From Virgibacillus_N oceani_A (lineage in GTDB: Bacteria; Bacillota; Bacilli; Bacillales; Amphibacillaceae), in the NCBI GenBank assembly GCA_041521345.1, contig JBGOHB010000002.1: a DNA stretch of 64,000 nt; one strand, given 5' to 3'. Position numbers and translations under genes: made by a program. Under the pieces are notes generated by a model that was not told the origin of the DNA, searched no databases, and was given only the letters and a program-made list of their open reading frames with translations. How positions within the stretch are numbered: the stretch's first letter is position 1; the number at the start of each line of letters is the position of its first letter. Below, piece after piece: positions 35,133 through 41,806 of this stretch.

Positions 35133-35357
35133 TTATACTTGTGATTGTGGCATATCTAGTACATCGGGATCATTGGAGATATTGGAATTTGCAAATTGCA
35201 ACGGACTAAAATTAGCATCTCCTGGCTGCGTATAGCCAGAGTTCATTTTCACATTTGCCTGATGCCCTTTAAGCGCAGCATTTCCATATGAAATTGCTGC
35301 GTTATTGGAAACATTGTTTATGCGAATGCCGAAAATATTATTAATTACAGGTATCAT
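35133..35357 (-). CDS. GerPA/GerPF-like spore protein, copy 2
   Basis: A 74-residue paralogue of the neighbouring gene, beginning MIPVINNIFGIRINNVSNNA and containing GHQANVKMNSGY and GDANFSPLQF. The ATG at 35357 follows AGGGTGGT; a longer reading from 35417 has no ribosome binding site and a non-family N-terminus. It is the first gene of the minus-strand spore cluster. Confidence 0.68.
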   Translation of the reverse strand: MIPVINNIFGIRINNVSNNAAISYGNAALKGHQANVKMNSGYTQPGDANFSPLQFANSNISNDPDVLDMPQSQV

Positions 35358-35512
35358 AAGCACCACCCTGCTTGCATTTGTTAAATTATTATATTCTCCT
35401 GAACCAATTCTGTGCATGGGGGGAAAATATTAAATAAATCCATTTTCTGATGACTAAACTGGAGTTTATGAATACAAATATATAGAGAGAAATATTCGAG
35501 GAGGTACTATTA

Positions 35513-35818
35513 ATGAATTACTATTATACGCCTGTCTATTGGGGAAATTACTACAGTCAGCATATCCCGTATTATCCTAATCAAATGAGGGGATGGCCTG
35601 CTGAAGCACCTACCCAGGCAGATGAACGGAATATACATGGTCTCAAGCCGGCATATGAAAGCGGAAATGTTTGTGCATATGTTCCGGATGAGGATGTTTC
35701 CTATCACCAATTGTCCATTCAGCAATGGCCGTCACAGGATTACCATTATCCGCATCCTAAAGGTTTTTTGCATACCGATATTACAAAGGAACATGGGGCT
35801 TATTTTCCACACAGATGA
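35513..35818 (+). CDS. Tyr/His-rich hypothetical protein, probably spore associated
   Basis: A 101-residue protein rich in Tyr, His and Pro (N-terminus MNYYYTPVYWGNYYSQHIPY), without signal peptide or membrane segment. GAGGAGG lies about 9 nt before the ATG, so translation is well supported. The composition resembles small spore-coat proteins, and GerP-like genes start about 150 nt away in the opposite direction. I do not recognise the family. Confidence 0.6.
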   Translation: MNYYYTPVYWGNYYSQHIPYYPNQMRGWPAEAPTQADERNIHGLKPAYESGNVCAYVPDEDVSYHQLSIQQWPSQDYHYPHPKGFLHTDITKEHGAYFPHR

Positions 35819-35933
35819 GATCAAATCTGTCGAGATAATACCAGGAAAAGGACTTCATGAAGTTAAGGATTGTTATTGAAAACTAATTGGAAAAGAAGCC
35901 GGTACAAAAGTATTCTTATCAAGGATAATTAGC

Positions 35934-36110
35934 GTCTATAACTCGCTCCGGAAATATACTCCGCTTTCCGTGGGGGAGTGGTGAGCCTCCTCGGACTAAA
36001 GCCCTGTGGGGTCTCACCGATCTCCTACTTCCCACAAATCTTTACGGTGGGACGAGGAACCGCCGTACCGTAGTCCCAGGAGTCTCCGTATACTTCCTCC
36101 GCTAGGTTAG
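35934..36110. repeat. Imperfect palindromic element (MITE-like)
   Basis: The left end reads CTCCGGAAATATACTCCGC; the right end reads GGAGTCTCCGTATACTTCCT, its imperfect complement. Inside are GGTGAGCCTCCTCGG and GGGGTCTCACC, which also pair. The element is far more GC-rich than its surroundings and codes for nothing. It recalls a palindromic repeat scattered through Bacillaceae genomes; copy number could not be tested here. Confidence 0.65.
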
Positions 36111-36177
36111 TGCATTGTTTGTATTTTAATTGGATTACTTTAGACATGTCTCGGCCTCTTTCTAAAATGTCTTCTCT

Positions 36178-36267
36178 GGTATGCAAGTTACATTTTTGGG
36201 GCAATCACGTACTTGAGAAACAGTTCCCGGTATACAAATTTCACTTTTACGGGCAGTTACGTATTGA
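36178..36267. repeat. Two diverged copies of a 39-bp sequence, period 51 bp
   Basis: 36178-36216 and 36229-36267 both begin GGTAT(G/A)CAA and end CACGTACTTGA or TACGTATTGA, matching at roughly three quarters of positions. They lie in a non-coding gap between the palindromic element and the CbiM-like gene. Nothing else was recognised in this stretch. Confidence 0.55.
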
Positions 36268-36421
36268 AGACATTTCCCATGCTCAACTTCCCTTAAGTAG
36301 TCCCCCTGTGTAAAGCCTTGAAAAATTTCACTGCGAAATCAAACATAATTATTTTGGCAATTTAATATAAATAATGATGTATGTCTATGGTGGAGTGGTT
36401 CTGTAAGGGGGAAGACATTCT

Positions 36422-37060
36422 GTGCATGTTGCTGATGGAGTCATAAGTATTTCTGTTGCTGTCGTAACTACAGTTGGAGCTGTAGGTGTGCTCGCCTACT
36501 CGCTGAAAGGGACAAAAGAAGAAGAGATTCCAAAGATCAGCCTTTTGTCTGGTGCTTTTTTTGTGGCATCCTTAATTAATATTCCAATTGGCCCAACTTC
36601 CGTACATCCTTTATTGGGTGGATTTCTCGGATTGGTTTTAGGGCGCCGGGCACCTTTTGCCATTTTTATTGGTCTTATCCTCCAGGCTATACTGTTTCAG
36701 CACGGAGGAATCAGCACGTTCGGTGCAAATACGCTGTTAATGTCGATCCCGGCACTTTTAGTCTATTGGGGAATTCCGTTAATGAAAAAGATACCTTTAT
36801 TTTTCAAGGGGGTTATTAGTGGATTTTCCTCTGTTATGGCAGGTGTTTTACTATTGATTTTGCTGTTGTTATTCTCCGATCAGCGGTATGCAGAAGGTTC
36901 TTTTTCCGTGATCCGGATTGTTTTTCTCGCCTACCTCCCATTGGCATTACTGGAAGGCGTACTGACCGGATTTGCTGTTAAACATTTATATGCAATGAAA
37001 CCCGGCCTGTTTAAAAACAGCAAGATAAATGGAGGGGTGGTGAATAATAAGGATGGGTAG
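36422..37060 (+). CDS. CbiM/NikM-like substrate-capture protein of an ECF Ni/Co transporter
   Basis: A 212-residue membrane protein with about six helices. The GTG start at 36422 is fixed by the N-terminus Met-His-Val-Ala-Asp-Gly: CbiM/NikM proteins need His at position 2, where the free amino group and His ligate the metal. AAGGGGG lies about 9 nt upstream. GPTSVHPLLGGFLGLVLGRRAPFAI (about 57-81) is the second conserved block with a metal-site His. It binds Ni2+ or Co2+ and works with the T component and ATPase. It overlaps the next gene by 8 nt. Confidence 0.88.
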   Translation: MHVADGVISISVAVVTTVGAVGVLAYSLKGTKEEEIPKISLLSGAFFVASLINIPIGPTSVHPLLGGFLGLVLGRRAPFAIFIGLILQAILFQHGGISTFGANTLLMSIPALLVYWGIPLMKKIPLFFKGVISGFSSVMAGVLLLILLLLFSDQRYAEGSFSVIRIVFLAYLPLALLEGVLTGFAVKHLYAMKPGLFKNSKINGGVVNNKDG

Positions 37061-37496
37061 AAAGTGGGTATATTTTTTATCAATTTTATGTACCGCTTTA
37101 GTTTTACTTGTTTTTCTTTACCCCCAATCAGCTTCCGCTCACAGGATGCTTATTGAACATGAGGAAGGAGTAATTCACATTCGTTATGATGATGGAACTT
37201 CTGCAGCGTTAGCGCTTATCACAGCCTATGATGAAGAAGGAGATACTTTATTTGAGCGTGAGGCTGACGATGACGGCACACTAAATTATGATGGGGAATT
37301 GAACGTACATCGTATTGCTGCCGATGATGGGATGGGACACCGGGCAACATGGACAACAGATGAAGAAAAAGCATCGATGCTGGACGATATTCCTCTTTTT
37401 GTGAGAGCTATATTCGGCATCTCTATTTTACTGTTTATTGCTGCCATTTTTGTTCTGCGCAATCATAGAAAATCAGAGGAAGGTGAAAAAAATTAA
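37053..37496 (+). CDS. Exported membrane-anchored protein of the Ni/Co transporter operon
   Basis: A 147-residue protein: signal peptide (about 1-29, ending SASA), a beta-rich external part (HRMLIEHEEGVIHIRYDDGT), and one membrane helix near the C-terminus (about 116-137). If cleaved after SASA, the mature protein begins with His. It resembles the small accessory (NikL/NikN-type) subunits of ECF nickel transporters by position and topology. It overlaps the CbiM-like gene by 8 nt and its stop overlaps the next start by 1 nt. Confidence 0.72.
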   Translation: MGRKWVYFLSILCTALVLLVFLYPQSASAHRMLIEHEEGVIHIRYDDGTSAALALITAYDEEGDTLFEREADDDGTLNYDGELNVHRIAADDGMGHRATWTTDEEKASMLDDIPLFVRAIFGISILLFIAAIFVLRNHRKSEEGEKN

Positions 37497-38317
37497 TGAG
37501 AAAAATCGCATTATTATTAGGACTTACTCTGGCATTCAGCCTGTTTTTATTTACCAAGGAAGCTTCTGCACATGAATTGTTTATACAGGTGGAAGAGTTT
37601 TCGGATAGCGAAGAATTACGCGTAGATGTTATTTGGGGTCATATTCGGGATTATACGGATATTGCCGATATTGAAGATTTAGCGCTGCACGTCCAATATC
37701 CAAATGGAGACACTGCTCCATTGGATTTAGAAGAAGTTGGTGTCCAGGCCAGGTCGATTGTACCGATTACTGAGGATGGTACATATACTTTTTGGGCGAC
37801 GCGAGAACCTAGTACATATACACCGGACAGCGGAATTACACAATTGAGCAACCAAACTGCAAAACTTATTCATCATGTTGGCAGCGAGGCATCATCTGAT
37901 GATGATTCGATTGAATTGGATCTGGAAATTGTACCTGAATCAGATACGAATAACTTTTCCACTGGAACATTTACCGGAACTATTTATTTAGATGGTGAAC
38001 AGGCAGAAAATGCCATCATAAGTGCATATGGCCCTGAATGGGAAGTGCTGGAAACCACCTCAGATAAAGATGGTAAGTTTGAATTAGCTTTTAATTCTTT
38101 AGGTGAATGGCTTATTAAAGCAAATATGGAACTGGATGAAGCCGGCACAATAGATAATGAAGATTATGAAGTTCATAGTCTTACAACCACGCTGCTCGTT
38201 GATAATGAACAAGATGAAGATACGAACCAATCTTCTCTTTTCTCCGTGATAGCCATTCTAATATCCGGATTACTCATCGGGGCGGCGGTAACTATTTTAG
38301 TACTGAGAAAACGATAA
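37496..38317 (+). CDS. DUF4198-like exported protein of the Ni/Co transporter operon
   Basis: A 273-residue protein: signal peptide (about 1-24), then HELFIQVEEFSDSEELRVDV, the A-H-(E/D)-L-F start typical of DUF4198/NikK-type proteins, a second beta domain (about 165-240, GTFTGTIYLDGEQAENA) and a C-terminal membrane helix (about 247-268). Such proteins accompany Ni/Co ECF transporters, presumably presenting the metal at the cell surface. It is translationally coupled to the previous gene. Confidence 0.75.
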   Translation: MRKIALLLGLTLAFSLFLFTKEASAHELFIQVEEFSDSEELRVDVIWGHIRDYTDIADIEDLALHVQYPNGDTAPLDLEEVGVQARSIVPITEDGTYTFWATREPSTYTPDSGITQLSNQTAKLIHHVGSEASSDDDSIELDLEIVPESDTNNFSTGTFTGTIYLDGEQAENAIISAYGPEWEVLETTSDKDGKFELAFNSLGEWLIKANMELDEAGTIDNEDYEVHSLTTTLLVDNEQDEDTNQSSLFSVIAILISGLLIGAAVTILVLRKR

Positions 38318-38349
38318 ATGTGGTTTGGAAAGATAAGGCAGGTGATGAA

Positions 38350-39111
38350 ATGTCCGAGCAGGAAACAGATACATTAACAGCGATACCAAAATGGGCAAAA
38401 TCCTGGGAGTCACGGACTAAATTAATTGCAGCTGTATTCTATATTTTTACCGTCATCAGCTTTACAAATCTGCCTGTTGTTTTCATTGCACTCGCCTTTG
38501 CCCTCATTGGGCTGTTATTGATGAGAATTTCCTTCATTTTGCTGTTAAAACGGTATTTAATCATTTCACCTTTTCTCTTGCTAATGACCGTCCCTTTACT
38601 GTTTAATATTGATCTTTCTTTTCACACACAAAATGTTGAGTTCATTTTTTTAATCATCATGAAGGCTCTTACCTCCATGACCGTTATCACGATCATTTTG
38701 GACTCTCAATCAATTGATCAGTTTATGACTAGTTTAGCCGGGTTAAAAATTCCGGCTGTATTTATTACGGTGCTCATTCTTTCCTACCGCTATGTTTTCT
38801 TATTTCTCGATGACATCCAAAAAATGCAAACAGCAGCCAAGTCAAGGTTTTTCCGTGGGGGCGTTAGTACAAGCAAATTAAAAGTTTATGGACAGCTCAC
38901 GGCAGCTTTATTATCCAGATCGATAGAACGTGCAGACCGGATGTATGAAGCAATGGCTTCCAGATGTTTTACCGGGAAATTATATTTTCAAAAGGCGGAA
39001 AAAATAACGCCGGCAGATATCGGAAAGAGCGGATGTACTGCTTTAATGGTTCTTTTATTATTCCTGATGGATCAAGGTCAACTAACGAATTTTTTTGCAA
39101 TACACCCCTAG
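38350..39111 (+). CDS. CbiQ/NikQ-like transmembrane (T) component of an ECF transporter
   Basis: A 253-residue membrane protein with about five or six helices. The T-component signature is visible in the cytoplasmic helices: SRFFRGG and AALLSRSIERADRMYEAMASR (about 190-215), with the Ala-Arg-Gly-like motifs that contact the ATPase. The ATG at 38350, preceded by AGGTGA, is preferred over a GTG 30 nt upstream. It links the CbiM-like protein to the CbiO-like ATPase. It is the last gene of the operon. Confidence 0.86.
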   Translation: MSEQETDTLTAIPKWAKSWESRTKLIAAVFYIFTVISFTNLPVVFIALAFALIGLLLMRISFILLLKRYLIISPFLLLMTVPLLFNIDLSFHTQNVEFIFLIIMKALTSMTVITIILDSQSIDQFMTSLAGLKIPAVFITVLILSYRYVFLFLDDIQKMQTAAKSRFFRGGVSTSKLKVYGQLTAALLSRSIERADRMYEAMASRCFTGKLYFQKAEKITPADIGKSGCTALMVLLLFLMDQGQLTNFFAIHP

Positions 39112-39191
39112 TGTCTATACAATTTCTGATTCCCTGCATAGGATGAAAAAGGGAGTGCCACTCTCATTCTTTCACAAGGAGGGATTCTTCG

Positions 39192-39302
39192 ATGAGTTAC
39201 GGTGCAGGCTATGGTGCCGGCGGTGGTTTCGCGTTAATCGTCGTACTGTTTATTCTATTAATCATTATTGGTGCATCTTTCGGCGGATACGGAGGTTATT
39301 AA
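39192..39302 (+). CDS. YjcZ-family small membrane protein
   Basis: A 36-residue protein: a glycine/tyrosine-rich N-terminus (MSYGAGYGAGGGFALI), one hydrophobic helix (about 13-27) and the C-terminus GGYGGY. This is the pattern of YjcZ-family sporulation proteins, widespread in Bacillaceae. AAGGAGGG lies 10 nt upstream and a strong terminator follows, so it is a complete small transcription unit. Confidence 0.88.
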   Translation: MSYGAGYGAGGGFALIVVLFILLIIIGASFGGYGGY

Positions 39303-39310
39303 AAAGAGTA

Positions 39311-39347
39311 ACAAATGCTCCCTTTTTTGGGGGCATTTGTGAAATTT
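39311..39347 (+). terminator. Terminator after the YjcZ-like gene
   Basis: ACAAATGCTCCC and GGGGGCATTTGT pair with one G-U around a T6 loop, 8 nt after the stop, with ATTTTT shortly downstream. Confidence 0.85.
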
Positions 39348-39483
39348 TTACAGTTACATGTGGACACTGGTTCAGATCACACTTGCAGGCAGAGAGAACT
39401 TTTTCTTTTCTTGTTGTAACTATAATTATTACTAATTTATAATGAATCGAGTATATTGCTCTGCGTTGGAAAGTAAAGGAACT

Positions 39484-39654
39484 TTAGATTAGAGCCTTTG
39501 CCTTTAAAGCAACTACTGGATAGCCCAGCTTTTCAATCGTTTCTTTTATTTCATCTTGACTTACTTTACCTTCATCAAATATGGAGTGAAATTTTATTTT
39601 CACTTCGTCAACATCTTTCATTTTTCCTAGTTTCGTTTCGATTTTTTTATACAT
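39484..39654 (-). pseudogene. HMA-domain metallochaperone relic (CopZ-like)
   Basis: The minus strand reads MYKKIETKLGKMKDVDEVKI, continuing to DEIKETIEKLGYPVVALKAK, the second half of a heavy-metal-associated domain. Upstream in frame is IEAIGLSI, but the metal-binding CxxC that should stand between is gone (GLSIMYKKIE in place of G-M-x-C-x-x-C-V-K-x-I-E) and a stop codon lies a few codons before that. There is no ribosome binding site at the first ATG. It is a relic of about 65 codons. Confidence 0.6.
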
Positions 39655-39885
39655 GATGGACAAGCCTATGGCTTCAATTGAAATTTACTGTTCTTATAAA
39701 TCCTCTCTCTTTTGTTATCTTTATATATTTTAATCATTAGTGGTTTGACTGCTTTCTTCTTTGACGTGCTTAAAAAATTGAAAAAAATTAATGGAATTTA
39801 TTTCTGAATGTTCAAAAGCATAAAAAGTTGGACTACCTGCAAGTATTTCTTCATATCTATCTATTAGGGAAGGAGAGATATAATA

Positions 39886-40242
39886 ATGAGAACAGGCATT
39901 GCTTTATTTGCTGTTTTAGGGATAATCATACTTACCGGGGTTCTTGACTCACCAGATAACTGGGAAGACAATGAGGGTGTAAATTTAATGAATGACCTTG
40001 CACAGGATGAAGAGGTAGCCAGCACACCATATGTTGAAGAACATGTCCCTGTCTTTGCCTCCGTTGAAATGGTTTTAGAAGAAACAACAGAGGATGACAG
40101 TCACATTGTAGAAGTATATAGGGAATATGAAATTTATACAGATGAGCATGGAACGGTTACCAAACGGGAGCCAACGGATAACTATGATTATTTGAGGTAT
40201 AAGATAGATGACGAACATGAACATGAGCACGATCACGAGTAG
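39886..40242 (+). CDS. Hypothetical membrane-anchored or secreted protein with His-rich tail
   Basis: A 118-residue protein: an N-terminal hydrophobic segment (about 4-20), an acidic middle (DNWEDNEGVNLMNDLAQDEE) and a C-terminal tail Asp-Asp-Glu-His-Glu-His-Glu-His-Asp-His-Glu. GGAGAGA lies about 8 nt before the ATG. The tail could bind divalent metals, which would fit the Ni/Co transporter genes nearby, but this is inference. I do not recognise the family. Confidence 0.62.
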   Translation: MRTGIALFAVLGIIILTGVLDSPDNWEDNEGVNLMNDLAQDEEVASTPYVEEHVPVFASVEMVLEETTEDDSHIVEVYREYEIYTDEHGTVTKREPTDNYDYLRYKIDDEHEHEHDHE

Positions 40243-40395
40243 TAATTGAAGGCTTCAATAGTAGATGATGATGATTTCAAGGCACCAGTACAGAATTAGC
40301 ATCTTCGTGACGAAAATATACGAAATGGACGAAACCCTGGTAATTTATATCAGAAAGCATAAATTAATGACATTTTCTCTATTTCTGTACTACAT

Positions 40396-40430
40396 AAAAA
40401 GCCACCAGGCGAACCAAATCGTCTGGTGAC
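40396..40430 (-). terminator. Second terminator downstream of ssrA
   Basis: GTCACCAG and CTGGTGGC form a stem with a loop containing GATTTGGTTCGC, followed on the minus strand by TTTTT. It lies about 40 nt beyond the first ssrA terminator and would back it up. Confidence 0.65.
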
Positions 40431-40448
40431 TCCATTAATAATATAAAC

Positions 40449-40475
40449 AAAAACCACCAACATATGTATTGGTGG
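40449..40475 (-). terminator. ssrA terminator
   Basis: CCACCAA and TTGGTGG form a 7-bp stem around an 8-nt loop followed by TTTTT. The 5' arm includes the CCA end of the tmRNA, a common arrangement for ssrA terminators. Confidence 0.8.
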
Positions 40476-41122
40476 AGACGGTGGGACATGTTATTCCATG
40501 CTTTCGTCATGGCACTGACTATATCTTGAACCTGAATAATTCAGGTTCCTCGGCGTCTTATACGAAATATATATTTACCTCTCCGTGAGGCAGCATTTCG
40601 TATCCTAGTACTACCTGGAAGGCAGCCTATAAGTCGATACATGGCTGTTGGATTGCTCCACATACCACTCGGTATTGCCCTATTGCCAAGCTTACAAGCA
40701 AATAGCAACTTAGGTTTCACCGATAAAGCCGAATTATCACTTTTGTGTTGCCACAAAAGGCGACTATTTCCTAATCGAACCCACGTCCAGAGATATCGCC
40801 ACTTAGGCTTCTACACGCTTAGTTGGTATATTATCATTCGCTGTCCTATCAGCCTGCCAACAGGCTTTAAGGCAGCTAGTCTGATTGGTTTCAACTACCA
40901 TCCTCAGACGGTGGATGCTAGTATAGCCTGCTTGATTTGAGACCCATCAATCTGCATCACAGGCGAATGCAGGAAGGATCGCTTTAGTACTACTTACGCA
41001 GCAGCTAAAGCTGGTTGATTGTTAGTTTTGCCAGTTATATTTAGGCGAATAACGTTTTACGAGCCGTAACCTCGACGTGCGACCAAAGCTCAACCTATCC
41101 CTGTCGAATCCAGAACGTCCCC
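40470..41122 (-). ncRNA. ssrA: Transfer-messenger RNA, split by a group I intron
   Basis: The 5' end GGGGACGTTCTGGATTCGAC (from 41122) and the 3' end CCCACCGTCTCCACCA (ending 40470) pair as the tRNA-like acceptor stem (GGGGACG with CGTCTCC). The T-arm starts GTGGGTTCGAT and should finish TCCCAC, but 287 nt separate these at 40773-40487. Removing them gives a 7-nt T-loop and a mature RNA of 366 nt (349 + 17). The tag frame starts at the GGC at 41032 and reads GKTNNQPALAAA before TAA at 40996-40994, a Bacillus-type proteolysis tag. tmRNA rescues stalled ribosomes with SmpB, whose gene lies upstream. Confidence 0.96.
40487..40773 (-). ncRNA. Group I self-splicing intron in the ssrA T-loop
   Basis: On the minus strand exon 1 ends ...TTCGAT; its CGAU pairs with GTCG 10 nt into the intron, with the U-G wobble at the splice site (P1). 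CTTTTGTG-GCAA-CACAAAAG is P2 with a GNRA loop. TCGGC pairs with GCCGA (P3). GACTTAT pairs with ATATAGTC (P7, in the typical AAGATATAGTC context). TACGAAAT/ATTTCGTA fits a P7.2 extension, as in group IA. GAACCTGA/TCAGGTTC is P8 and CCATG/CATGG is P9. The intron ends in G (position 40487). It is 287 nt long and has no room for a homing endonuclease. Confidence 0.92.
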
Positions 41123-41179
41123 GTAAAAGAGAAACGCTTAAGGACTTGCCTAAGCTTCTATCAAGATCTTACATAAATA

Positions 41180-41207
41180 ATTATAACAGAAATACATAAA
41201 ATATCAA
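41180..41207 (-). promoter_or_regulatory. ssrA promoter
   Basis: TTGATA (41207-41202) and TATAAT (41185-41180) with a 16-nt spacer lie about 60 nt upstream of the mature tmRNA end, leaving a leader to be removed by RNase P. Confidence 0.75.
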
Positions 41208-41254
41208 GCCCCTGACGTACAACCGTTCGTTAGCCATACCGGTCATATCCCGGC

Positions 41255-41719
41255 CTATCGCATTTGCTCTTTTATTGCTCGATCGGCATCCCGCTTCATT
41301 TGTTTCCGTTTCAGGTCTTCACGCTTATCGTATTTCTTCTTCCCTCTTCCAAGGCCAAGCAGCACTTTGGCAAATCCATTCTTAATATAAATTTTCAAAG
41401 GAATCAACGCATAACCCTGCTGCTGGATCAGTCCGGTCAATTTATCAATTTCTTTCCGGTGCAAGAGTATTTTTCTTGTTCGTGTCGGATCATGGTTAAA
41501 TCGATTCCCCTGTTCATATTCGGCAATGTGCAGATTAATCAGTTTCACTTCACCGCGGTCAATTCTAGCATGGGAATCCTTAATACTCACTTTTCCGGCA
41601 CGAATTGATTTAATCTCAGTACCTTGAAGTACAATACCGGCCTCATACGTATCTTCAATCGTATAATCATGAGAGACCTTCCTGTTTTGGGCAATCACTT
41701 TTCCCTGTCTTTTTGACAT
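41255..41719 (-). CDS. smpB: SsrA-binding protein SmpB
   Basis: A 154-residue SmpB. The N-terminus MSKRQGKVIAQNRKVSHDYT and the motifs IRAGKVSIKDSHARI, NLHIAEYEQGNRFNHDPTRT and the basic C-terminal tail (KKYDKREDLKRKQMKRDADR) are all typical. The start at 41719 has GGAGG 7 nt upstream; the longer reading is not supported. SmpB binds the tRNA-like end of tmRNA and carries it to the ribosome. The ssrA promoter lies about 50 nt downstream of the stop. Confidence 0.97.
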   Translation of the reverse strand: MSKRQGKVIAQNRKVSHDYTIEDTYEAGIVLQGTEIKSIRAGKVSIKDSHARIDRGEVKLINLHIAEYEQGNRFNHDPTRTRKILLHRKEIDKLTGLIQQQGYALIPLKIYIKNGFAKVLLGLGRGKKKYDKREDLKRKQMKRDADRAIKEQMR

Positions 41720-41806
41720 AAGACTTCCTCCTACTACTTGCATGACCATTATTTTACCAAATATCTGCCCGTAATCCAACAGGAATCGCTCGGCAAGTCA
41801 ATAAAT

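Noticed and set aside
40396..40486. Attachment site of an integrated element at the 3' end of ssrA
   Set aside because: The ssrA 3' end is a known integration site, but no second copy of it and no integrase gene was seen in the downstream DNA.
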